Positions 46,684 to 58,300 of a DNA stretch of 64,000 nt are shown here, one piece after another. Under the pieces are notes generated by a model. The model was given only the letters and a program-made list of their open reading frames with translations, was not told where the DNA came from and ran no database searches. The stretch spans positions 3,348,001 through 3,412,000 of the forward strand of contig JABYQQ010000002.1 of NCBI GenBank assembly GCA_022605405.1. The letters run 5' to 3'. Origin of the DNA: Earliella scabrosa. Taxonomy: Eukaryota > Basidiomycota > Agaricomycetes > Polyporales > Polyporaceae. Both the position numbers and the translations under genes were made by a program. Position 1 is the stretch's first letter, and the number at the start of each line of letters is the position of its first letter.

Positions 46684-47185
46684 ATCCCTCCTCTTCTTAA
46701 TTCCTGTCGAAGCCATGCATTGCTTGGTCCCGTCTCTTCCGATGTCGCTGCCAGGACGTACGTAGCTCACAGTAGAGGTCAGAGAGGCCAACGTTGAACC
46801 GCGCGCTGCGCCATTAATGAGCCGCTGTACGACATCGGACATTCTGATCAAAATCAATGGCCCACTCAACCTCACCATACGCGAGCACGTTGTCCCCGCG
46901 CGGCACCATTAATATTCTGATCTCCCGCGCGCCCCGCCTGCCTGCATGCCTGCCACCGCCCGGACCCCGAAATTTACTTTACATGGAACCGAAACCCGCT
47001 CCCCATTTTCGACATCGCGCGTGCCAAGCGGGGCGGTACACGCGGGCCGCCGCCGCCACCTGCTAAGGCAAGACCCAAGCGGTGGCTGCTCGGCGCTCGC
47101 CTCGTGTTTGTTGGCAACCTTGGTGGCCCATCGCAATATTACGCGTCCGGGCGATAGTCGATAGCGCCGGGGGCCGGACGCCGGC

Positions 47186-47612
47186 TGTTCGGATGGTTCG
47201 GATGAGATGGTTCGGATGGGTCGGATGGTGTGTTGCGATGGGACGGGATGGGCCAGATGGGATGGGTCGGATGGCGGGGCGTGCGTGCGCTGTTCGCGTC
47301 AGACCGCGGGCCCCAGTCGTCGTTGTCGTCGTCGTCGTCGAGGGAACGATTGCCGTCGTTATCGTCGTCGTCGCGGCGAGCAGCACACACACACACGGAG
47401 GGAGGCAGAGGCAGAGGCAAAGCGAGGCAGAGAGAGAGGATTATTAATGCATCTTTCTGTGTCTGTATACGTTTTGCGTTGCGTTGCGCGGGGGAGGGAG
47501 TCTGGAGAGGCCATAATAGCGCCTAAGTACAACCTAATTGCGATAGATACCATAGCTATGGTCTGTGTCTGTGTCTCTGTCTGCGTGTCTGTGTGTCTGT
47601 GTGTGCGTGAGG
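47186..47612. repeat. Cluster of simple repeats: GGATG-type, GTC, CA, GGCAGA and TGTC
   Basis: In order: a degenerate GGATG/GGTTCGGATG minisatellite (about 47186-47275), a GTC/TCG trinucleotide run (about 47316-47375), a short CA run (about 47384-47395), GGCAGA units (about 47402-47435), then TGTGTCTG units (about 47560-47612). All lie just beyond the 3' end of the minus-strand cyclin. Confidence 0.8.
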
Positions 47613-48130
47613 AGTTCGGGAGGTACTAATACAACATGTGGGTGGGGGATATAGGGATATGGGATATGGAATATTGCGTGCGACTGTATGTGGGATGCGT
47701 GCGTGCGATGAGAGAGAGGAGCATTGCGAGAGAAATATAGAGACCGGAGACGAGAGAGATAGGAGAGGAAGAGAGAGGAAACGAACCATGAGATGGGACC
47801 CCGATCCCGGAAAACAGAGACCATGCGATGGAGGAAGGGCGGGGTATAAGGATAGAAGGTCCAAGCCAATGCGATGAAGGGAGAGGAAAGCAAGTGTGCG
47901 GGACGAGACGGAGCACGCGCGCGGAGGGCATAATGTACCGTGACGATGGGCCGGGCTGGGCAGGGTTAAGGCGGGGCGGGGCGTAGGTCGTGCGGTCGTC
48001 GTCCAGAGCAGGGGCGCGGGACGGTCGAGCATGAAGGGCCGGGGCCGGATAGCGAGCAAGCAGATGTAAGCAGAAGAAACAAGCAGGCGGCAAGGCGGAC
48101 GAGAAGATGCAAGCGGGCGAATCGAGAGGT

Positions 48131-49317
48131 CTACCAGACGCACGGACTCGCGCGCGCAAAGATGTCGCCGCACTTGGCCTTCTTGAGCACCGCGGGGACG
48201 TTCCGCGCGTACCCCGCAGCAGTGACCGTCACCGCCGCTGCTGATGACGACGACGGTGCGGGCATGTGCGCGGCGGTGGTGGGCGAGGCCGAGTCGATGT
48301 TGATCGGGGCGCCGATCGTCCCGCTCGAGACGACCCGGACCGAGTGGTCCTCATACCCGAGTGGTGTTGATGGCGGGACGCTCGACGCGGGCGACGTCGA
48401 GGTCGACATGGACGACTCGGGGGTATCAGGCGTGTCGGGGGTGTTGGGCGAGGACGATGAAGAGGAGGAGGAGGAGGCGGTGTATGGAGGCGCGCCGGCG
48501 TGCACGGGCACTGGGGGCGGGATCGGCTTCGGGGGCGAGGTCGATGGCGGCTGTTGTGACCGAGCAGCGAAGGACGGGGTGGGTGCTGCTGCGCCGCCGG
48601 TCTGGGCGGTGTAGGGCGTCGTGGAGGGCATGGGGGAGGGCGCGGGGGAGGGGAGGACGTATGTGGGGTAGGGGCCGAGGCCCTTGAAGTCGCGGCGCAC
48701 CTTCTGCTCAAACTCCTTGAGCGCGCTGGGCTCGATGTTGAGCTGCCACTCGAGGTAGGAGCACATCTCCCTCTCCATCTGGTTGATCTCCCGGAGGGCG
48801 AACATGCCCTGGCCGACGATCGACCAGGACTTGTTGGAGTAGGTGTCGTCGCAGATCACCTTTGACGCGATCATGAAGGCGGAGATAAATAGGCGGTGGC
48901 CCGAGGAGCCCCGCGCGGCGGGGAATCGGGCTTTTAGGCGTTGGAGGAGGTAGAGGGCGGCGAAGGTGACGGAGGAGTGTAATCGCGTGCGGTGGAGGGC
49001 GTAGGCGATGAAGTTTGCGAGCGGGGGAGAGGGTGCGGGAGGGACGGAGGTGGAGAGGGGCGGGAGATCGGGACACGCAAATAAATGGGTCACGAATCGC
49101 GCACAGAGCTTTGCGGTCTCTTCATGACCATAGTATGGGTCCTGGAGGAAGGAGGGAGGACGGGCGTCAGCGCCTGAAAAGGCAAGAAGGGGTGGCGCCT
49201 GGGACTTACGACCACCGGGTGGGACGAGGAGGAGCCCGTCGGACGAGCCGTCAGCTTGGACTGCCTCTTGAAGGGGGAGGGATGACGGGCGGTGGAGGGA
49301 CCTGATACAGCAGCCAT
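48131..49317 (-). CDS. Second Pho80/Pcl-type cyclin
   Basis: Two exons on the minus strand, 49317-49210 and 49141-48131, give 372 residues beginning MAAVSGPSTARHPSPFKRQS. The 68-bp intron has a GTAAGT donor and CCAG acceptor. The cyclin box (about residues 37-165) shows YYGHEETAKLCARFVTHLF, ANFIAYALHRTRL, FAALYLLQRLKARFP, LFISAFMIASKVICDD and REINQMEREMCSYLEWQLNI, matching the Pcl group. A long Pro/Ser/Ala/Thr-rich tail follows. Reading without the intron would start further upstream but gives an unlikely N-terminus. It differs clearly from the 21.9-kb cyclin, so the two are old paralogues. It stands alone between two long gene-free zones. Confidence 0.88.
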
Positions 49318-52300
49318 GGGGAGGTGTCGCAGAGGAGGGCTTAGCGGAGGGCGGCGGGGACAAAGGGGAGACTTGGCTGGTGGGGGAAGGGCTGGAGGAA
49401 AGGGACTGATATAAGCCACGGCCGGTGGAGTGAAAACGGGCAGGTGGGTTGGCAGGGAATGGCCCCAGATGGATAACTAGCGCGGACGCATGGGAGGGCA
49501 CGGCACGCCCCCGTAGACGCGCGGGACGTGGGCCGTGCGCTCGCCGTGCGCCCGATTCCCATCACACAACGCTTTTCTGGCGGAGCGCAAACGAGCGCGC
49601 TTCTGATCCGGAAGCCGGGAGGCACCTCCCCTGCGCGAACCTTCGATCGGACACTCACCGTGGGAGCCTGCCCGTTTCGTGCAGCAACGCGGCGGGGGCG
49701 TGTATGTTCGCTTGGACTGGACGGCCGCGAGGAGATGGGGGCCGATGCGGGCTTCTGCGGGCGTGTGCAGACGCGGAGACGGGGACAGCGCGGGGCACGG
49801 GACGGCGAGAGCGAGAGCGAGGGCGAGCTGGGAGACGAGGATAGCGTCGGGGACGGCGAGGAGGGGCAGGGAGGGAGAGGGGGATATATATCACTGGGCG
49901 GCGTGGGGTACAGCCAGTTCAGCCAGGAACCATCCTCTCCCGATCGCTAACACAATTTCTGCAGCCAATCGCAACAGGCGCCGGACGCCCCATTTGTGGC
50001 TCGGTCCACAGACTGTCTCCGACTCTCCGTCCGTGTCCGCGTCTGTCCAAGCCCGAGCCCGACGTCGGACCTTGCCGCGCCGCGCGCCCAGCCCGCCCCC
50101 GCACCGCCTTGCTTACTGAACGCCAGCCGGCTTGCGACTCTGCCCAGTCAGGGCCTCGCCTCGCGCTCCATCCAGTCATTTCCCAGTCATATCCAGACAG
50201 ACTCTTTCTTCGTCCGCACATGAACCACCGGCCCCCGCGAGCTGCTCTGCGCATCCTCATTCTCATGCACACCGCTCCCTGGCCCCGCCGCGCGTGTCGC
50301 AGCAACACTGCACTGCACTCCACCGCTGCCTGATGGCGCTGCCGTCCCCCTGTCGGCCACCCCCAACCGCCGCCCGCGTGCTTCTCAATGCTCATCATCA
50401 ATGCTGATGCACATGAATGGCATTTTGGCTACTCGACATTTCCTTCCTCCCATCGGACGTGTCGCACACGCCCAGCTCATACCACTCTTCCGCTCCCGAC
50501 CGGTACCAGGTCCGCTACATGTCGTCTGTCCGCCACCGCACTTGCTGTACTTGTCAGCGCGTCCCGAGCGCGCTCCGTTTTTGTGCCCCTCTACAGTCCG
50601 GTGTCCGGTGTCACGCAAGGATCTGGACTGGAAGGGAACGCGGCCACCCTTTTCCGGGTTCATGTTTGTTCTCCTCGTTCGAGTCCATTTTGAGTTCAAA
50701 TGTTCATATCTGGCCCCACCGCCCCACAACGGTACAACAACTCGTTTTGGGTCCCGCGGTGGGGTCCCCCAGTTCATTGTCACCCTTACTCGAGGAATCA
50801 ATCCTTCATCTTATCCATCCCTATATCCGTACAGTGATCATGACTCGGGGTGCGTCAAGCAGCTCTTCCCAATCAGCTGCGTTACGTATGTATGGACGAC
50901 TGCTTCCGAGCATGCCAAGCTCTAACAATTGCGCGTTAACGTTAACGTTGCGAGCTCCTGCCAAACTCGGACAATTGCAACTCTGAGTCTCCATCGGCGT
51001 CCACTCTCGTCCACCTCAAACCATATCGCATCTCCATGCGTCTCCATGCCAAACACGCGCGCGCCTCCGAGTGTATAGATCTCGGGCCAAACATCGTCGT
51101 AATCTTGTCCACCGACCACCGAGTGGCACAGCAAACTGTAGGTCGCCGCGGCCGCCCGCCGCATCTCAAACAAGTGTCCAAAGTTTGAAAGTTTGGACAC
51201 GAACGTTTGGACATGGGGTCCGACCTCCGATCTCCACGTCGGACGCAGCAAACCTGTTCCACGCGTTGGATATCGAGTCCTGAGCCGTATGTCTGTCTTG
51301 GAGTCGTGTTCGTTCTTGATCCCGTGCGCGTCTCAGCTGGTGGCCCCTCTCTTCTCCTCTCCTCTGCTTAGGTTCGGGATCCGGACCTCCTCCAGAGCTC
51401 AGACCTCAGGCCTCAGGGGTTGGACTCGCGCGGTTCCGCCAGGCCCCGCCGCGCGGCTGCCGGTAGCTAAACGAACAGCGTGAAGGCGAGCCGAGGAACG
51501 CGAAGAGTGCGAAGAGCGCGAAGAGTCTGAGGGGTGCGAGGGGTGCGAGGGGTTGCGAGGGGTGGCTGCTGCGAAGGAGGGACCCGCTTCCGGCCTGTTT
51601 CAGCTCGCGGGGCGGCGGTAGCGGTGCTGGACTTCTGAGTTCGGGCTTCGAGCTTCGAGCTTTAGAAAGCTCGCGCTGTTGCTGATGGTGCTGAGGCTTT
51701 TGGCGGACCTAGCACCGATGTGAGGGCTTCTTGCTGCTCGCTTCGAGCTTCTCGGTTCCCGCGCAGGCACTCGCGCTGCCAGTGGGACCGGGCGAGAGCT
51801 CGAGGTAAATAGGCAGTCGTGTACCGCAGGCGAGCGACCGCACGCTCAAGCCCGAGCTCTCTCGCGCGACCGGAGCACTGAGTCCATGGGATCCTCAGTA
51901 TGGTTGCCAGTGCAGTGCAGGGGACGGGCCCGCTCTCGTGGTTCGCGTGGTGCCACCCCGTTCGCACCCTGGTAGGTAGTGGTAGGTACCGCTTCGGTCG
52001 TCGTCACACGGACGCCTCTCGCTTTCCAGCACTCGTACTTCCTACCTGAGCGACTCTGCTCGTCGCTGTGCTGGCGGTGCTGGTGGGGTACCTGCGGAGG
52101 CTTACGTCCGAGGGACCTTGGCTACATCCATATGCTGCGCGCCCGGCGCCGTCTCTGTCTGTGACCAATTCACAGTGCATTGCTCACTCGAACGTGCCAC
52201 CTTGCCACTGGCAGTGCACAGGGCAAGCAGTCAACGTTCAACCCGGGGCTACACAAGCGCAAGCGACGCGCGTGCCCATGCCACGCGCAGCCGCGTCAGT

Positions 52301-55300
52301 TGTAGTATGTACGTACCTGCGCTCGCTTCGCGCCGTCCCTCGTGTTTAATGTACGCACTCATACATCATCGATAGGTATCCTGCTATGATACGTGGGCCG
52401 CTTCGCGAAGGCACTCTTTTCGCTCGAAGCGGGGGTCGCGATCGGTTCATAATATAGACTTGCTGCGATACTTAGTACATATGGGGTCCAGCGGCCGACG
52501 GAGTAAGTATGGGCTTGCTCCATCGGGAAGACGGAGCACCCCGCGCGCTCCGCGCCGCATGTTCGTATGCAGGTTCACGGTGGACGCAGGCTGAGCGAAT
52601 TACGCCGGACGCGCTGCACGGATGGGAGTGCTGAGCTGGCACTGGCAGGTGAAAGAGTGGGCTGCGAAGCGATGGCGTTGGGCGTACCGGAGGCCGGTGC
52701 CGGGCGGACTGCCACTTCAAGTTCTACAAGCTGACTACCGATACGAGCGATACACCCTGTTTTGCATCGTGGACGTCGACGATCTGGCGGAGACGGAAGC
52801 GGAGGTACGTATGTCAGATCGGCTCAGTTCGGACGTAAGTGCGGTGACGGTTGAGAGTTGTACGTTCTGTCGTGGCGTCGCTCAGCGGCAGGCGAGGTGG
52901 TCCGAGTCCGAGTCCGCGAAACACGCACCGAGTCGCGGTGCGTATCATACGTAGCCCTGCGCCCTTTAGTTCCAAAGCTTCGAGGTCCGGGAGTGCGCAG
53001 CCGTGTCCGAAATGTCAGCTTGGTGGTATTGTGCAGTGTGCTTGCCTTGCGCACGCGCCTGGCGGCCTATTCGTTCCGTGATGGATAGCCATGCTTCACT
53101 TCATCTTCTACACAACTTTCCGACTCTTCATGTCCTGGCGTATCTATGTAGATCCGGATCCTTTCAGCCCGTGCGCGGTGAGTGTATGCGCGTCGCGTAT
53201 CACATACCCGCGCGCGAGCTTCAGCCTTCCGCGAACATCCGAGTGTTCACTCTCTCCGGCCGCGACCTTTCCGAAGACCGTACCATATCCCTCCGCGCGT
53301 GGGCCGCTTGACGATCCCCCCAAAAAACCACTGCAATGCATCGGGCGCGGCGCGTCGTGCGCATCGCCCCTCGCAGCCGGGTGCAAGTAAGTTTGAAGAG
53401 GCTCCACCTGCCACGATCGAGCCTGGCGAGAGGCGAGACGCTGGGCGGCAATTTTCGCCCTGTTCCCTGGCTCCACGCTTCCGCGATCCTCGATCTCACT
53501 GTAGCTTCACCGCCACGCGTCCAGTCTAGACTTGGAATTGGGCTCCTCGAGAGAGTTCGCGCCGAAGCTCCCTAGTTGAGGGAGATAGAACGGAGGTTTG
53601 GGGACCTTCAAGACTCGGATCCTAATCACGAGGTGCGAGACTTGAGAGAAGAAGTTGAAGGTGCGCAGCCGGAGCCAAGTGCCACGAACATCGGATGTGT
53701 ATTCAGAAGCGGGTGTGCATGGACTGTACAGCACGCCTGCGGCCTGAGAGAGGTGGGCCTCGGATGGCCGCAGAGCCGTGTGGCGGGGCTGGTAAGTTCG
53801 TCTATCTATGTATGTTCGGGGATTCTGCGTTCTCAGATCTGACACGTACTTACTTTGACTTGCCGGTGCCAGTGCGCACGCAGTACGTCCCTTCTTTGAA
53901 TCCTGCCAGGTCCGAATGTCGGCTCACGTTCAGGTGACCGGGGTTGGGCAGTGGGACTTTGTCAGAACAGGAGCGATGCCCACTCAATGGGACTCAGTGC
54001 CAGGGGACATCTTGCCGCGAGGTTGTACTTATCGTACGTCAACTCCCTGCATCTTGCCGTTTCGCAGACCACGCACAGAGCGCAGTCGTGGACCCCCGAG
54101 CCGGCCCGCGTGGCGATCGCGTTGAACTCGAAACTGCTCGTGAAGTGAGGTCGTTCTTGCAATGGCAGTCGTGTTCGCGTATGTTCTCGCATTGGGGGTC
54201 TGTGCCAAATCCGGTACTGTACTGACGTCAGTCTAGTCCCTCAAACAGCGCGAACAACTTCTCCTGCTGTTACGAAGGCGTTCGCATCACCGACCCTTGG
54301 TCCTCAGCAGTGCGCAGCTATTCGCAGATCTGTTGCGCCGGGCGAGCTCATCGTGCAATCTGTGCACCTCCATGCGAGCCATCCTGTCCAACAACGATCG
54401 CGGCAGAAGGCACAAGCACGCATACACGCATGCGGCTCTGCAACTTCAAGGTGGCGGACACGGTTGGTGCCTCAGTCCATGTGGGTGACGTCATCGCTTC
54501 TCACCGGAGGCGCAGCCTGGGACTGGAGCAGCTTCGTCGACACTCGTCCTCCGTGTTCCGTACCCGGACCACCGCACGCACTGGCGGCTGCGCTCGTCGA
54601 CGCGCTCCGCGTTTGTCACCGCAAATCATCGACACCGCCCCGCGCTCGCTGGAGCTTCCCGACGATTCACAAGGACCGACGACCACTGCCCCTTATGTAT
54701 ACCCACAAGTATGTTCATGCTGACTCCTTGCATGTCTGCGCTGACTCGCACACTCATTACAGCCTTCGGAAACCGTAGGGGCACAATCGTCGCACTCTCG
54801 GCGCGGCGCGCGACGGTCAAGTCAAGCTGGCAGCTTGGTCGCCACGGTCGGCGTTCGCGGCCTGTGCCCTGCCTCTCACAGAAGCCCGAGTGCTAAGTAG
54901 TAGGGGCCCGGGGCTGATGCCGCCCAGCGCAGCGTTCGCGTTCGCGTTCCCGTCAGTGCCACTTACGCCTTGCCGACGGGCTTCTCGAGGGTCCAACGTC
55001 TTAGCCTGCTGAGGAGGCGAGGCTGAGGATGCCACGCACGTTATGTCCGACGCCCCGTCTTCTCCCCCGCTTTTCGTGTTCTCAGCAGCCCCGTCTCCGC
55101 AGGGTGCAGGGGCGGGCGCTGGGGGGGCTTCTAGCGGCGGTCTCCCGTGGACGGCGTCGCACGTCTATATAGCCGTCGACGTCGATGTCGCCGTCGATGG
55201 CGCCAGAAGCGCCGATCGTCGTGTCACTCTGTCCCAGGGTCTCTGCGCCTCTGGACGGTGCCTGTCGGCGTCCGCGGAGACCTCGACGACCTGTGAGGTG

Positions 55301-58300
55301 CGCACCACATCTGCGTCTGGAGAGTAGCGTGCTGATGAGTCGCCCCGCGCTCCCACCCACTGTCGCAGTGATGCCGATATCCTGCCTATGCCACGCCAGG
55401 GAGGACGATACCCGATCCCACGTCGTGCTTCGCGCAGACAGGGCTGGCAATGGCGTATGCACCCGCGACGTGTGTGGTGTGCGCTGGGATCTTCGCGTCG
55501 GGTGCTTCGCATCAGTCAGTGTTCGCGGAGAAGCGCGACCCTTCTCGTCCAGCGCAACAGTGGATCCAGAAGGAAAGATTAATGCGCGGATGACGTTGGT
55601 GGTAGCAAGGTCGGAAGGCCGTAACCGTCTCGGGTCGTGCGGCCGTAAGCATGGTATTAGTAGGGACCCTGGGTCATGGCACCGCCTCTTGGGATGATCT
55701 ATCAGTACGCTATTCACCGGCGGACACGCTTCCCATGGGCTATATGGCCCAGGACTCGTCACTCGATGGCGGTAGGTTCCCGGTGTCCATGTATGACTGC
55801 GGAATTCGCCGGGTCGTGGGAGCGGAGGGAGCTCCCATACTCAGAACTCTCACCGTCCCGGGCGGGGAGAAGGTGGATGGACGTCGGCTATCCTGGCTCG
55901 CGCGCGGCCGCGGACGGACGGCATAGGGGGCCCACTTGGGCGCGATTCAGATGTTGGGTGCGCGAACGAGGAGAGGACGCTGCGCAGAACGTGGGTGTCG
56001 CGCTGCTCGCTTTGGGGGAGCAGATGATGTGAGCATATGACTGCGTCGCATATGTGCGCACTTGTCCCACCTGGATCCACTACTAATGCATCGCCGTTTC
56101 TGGTGAAGAGGCGTGCACAGGAGGCCCGACTCGGAGAGAGCTGGGCAGGTAGGGGGTCTGAGGATGTGGTAAGTGGACGCGCTCGCTGACATGATCCGTA
56201 GTTGTTGTTGGGTAACCCGAATGATGATTGCGCACCTTACTGCCTCCCTGTGCAAGACGAGTATACTCCCTGAGCGACCGCTGTCATTCCTGCAACCACA
56301 TAGATCAATAGCATGTTTGTGATCCTGCATACCCTAACAGTCTGCCACTGACATTCCACTCAGGGCGCGGTTATCCTGGGAAGTCGAGTCACACCTCACC
56401 TGCCCCTCCGGTGGCAATGGAGATTCCTGAGAGTCTCTGGACACCCGCTCAGGAGCCATGTGTCGTGCTTCGGTCTCCAAACTTGAACCGCCGCTGTGTC
56501 ACACTTTCGAGTTTGCCTTCGCAGTCGACCGCCGGCATGGTGGTCGACCGCTTCTCCGCATACCATCAGGCTTCCCTCCTGCTGCTTCTCTACAGCAACA
56601 TGTCCTCCTCCTCACACCACCTCGACACTTTGCCCCAAACCCCAACGCGTAGCGGTCGCGCCCGATGTCGCATGCCAAGTGTGTGTGCATAAACCAGGGA
56701 AGGTGCGCTCTAAGCCCGACGTAAGTACCTACTTACTGTCATCAGGTGGTCAGAGCGATGCATGCAGGATTGTGGACGCGCCTTCCCTGCGAGTTATTCA
56801 CTCGCGCTGCGCTCCCTGTGCGTTGCTGGCTGCACGACAGATGGATGCATGGTGCGCACCCTACGATGCTGCGGCAATGGCGGAGGGAAGTGGGACGAGG
56901 TGTAACAGCGTCACCGCAGACAGCGCAGCGCGTACCTCGAGCCGCACAATGTCATGTTGTTGCGTGCAGTCGGTGATTGTTCGACATCATACATGCGCCC
57001 TTGGAAGAAGGTGGATGTCACATACATACGCGTCCGAGTCCCGCTGCGGTCCACCGTCGGTGCTTGCCACTTGGTGCCGGTGGTGGCTGCTCTGTTGGTC
57101 GTCCCATTCCTTATGCGGGCCCGTTTGTTCTCGCGCTGCCGGCGGCGATGCGTTCTAGCAGCCGCGCCCACTGGCGCTTCCGATTCGAAGGGGTGTTCCT
57201 GGTAAAGTCCTCTCGGAGGATTTTGAGCTGCTTGTCGTCTTCTGGAGCGCGCCCATCAGAACGGACGCTTTCGGTGGATGACTCTGAGGGAACGCGAGAC
57301 AGCTTGTCATGCATGCATATCTCTGTTGTGCGCATCATTGACGAAGGATCAAGGGAATCAGCGTTTCAACCTCCGCGCGAAGGCTCTTGGTGTGCCATCC
57401 TCCCGAGCCTTCCATCTGGCCCTGCACGAGTTTGACAGATACGGGCTTGGTAGGGTGATAGGGAGCGAGGCGAGCAGACCGCAGACCTGCAGAGCCTGAG
57501 CTGTCCTCGAGTTCCGAGTCGACGGTCGACTCCGCACCTGTGATCACGTAGGATGACAATGGACCTCACTGGATGTATCTGAACTGGGATCAAGCACGCT
57601 GTCCTCGATGGCTGGCAACTGGATCCATACACACCCATCAGCTGCCTGCCTCGTGTTTTCGCGTGTCGGATTGCGTCAAGTGGACGACACAGCCTCTTTG
57701 CCTGATTTGCTCTCTGACTCTTTCGCGAGACTTCTTTTGGGCGAGCATGGGATGTTGCAGGAGCATGTCCTGGGCTTGGGGCATTATCTTGTGACATACC
57801 ATATGTGTTCGGGCGCACCTTGTGCTGGAGTGCAAGAAGAGTCATTTCATTGTTTTGCAAACAAACCACTCGCTATGGTGCAGACACGGTTGTGGAGCAG
57901 GTCGCCCGAGATCCGGCCAGAATGAATGAATGCGAGAATGCAGACCCTAGACTCGGGTCTCGCGTGGCCCCGGCTGGGGCTGAGTCAGCAGCGGAGTTCA
58001 TTCTCCGAGCTGACTCCGACGGAGCCTTGTCATGCTCCGCTCCGGCGCCACGCGACGCCGCTGCCTTTTGCTTCCGTCCGAGAGCTACAGGCCATGGCTC
58101 CGAGTCCGAGTGCGAGCGGGCCTTCGCGAACACGCTCGCTCAAACTTTGGAAAACTTTCGTCCGACGTCGGGAGTCGGGACAGCTTCGCTGCACAGTTCC
58201 GTTCGCACCCATTCACTCGTCGCAAATTTTGCGTGGTTAGCACTGGCCTACCGCGGCGTGGCTGAGAGAGGGATGAGCTAAGGTACGCAAGTCCAACTCT

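Larger units (their letters stand above)
39868..48130. other. 8.3-kb region without recognisable genes
   Basis: Frames up to about 250 codons exist (for example 41697-42455 on the minus strand), but none shows a known domain, and their composition is what GC-rich random sequence gives. No transposase, reverse transcriptase, integrase or terminal repeat was recognised. Short palindromes occur at 40485-40498, 44069-44084 and 45993-46006. Simple repeats are concentrated at 46.6-47.6 kb, next to the 3' end of the second cyclin. Confidence 0.5.

Noticed and set aside
55185..55697. 170-codon open frame on the plus strand in the gene-free zone
   Set aside because: Overlapped by equally long frames on the other strand, no domain, no supporting splice sites.
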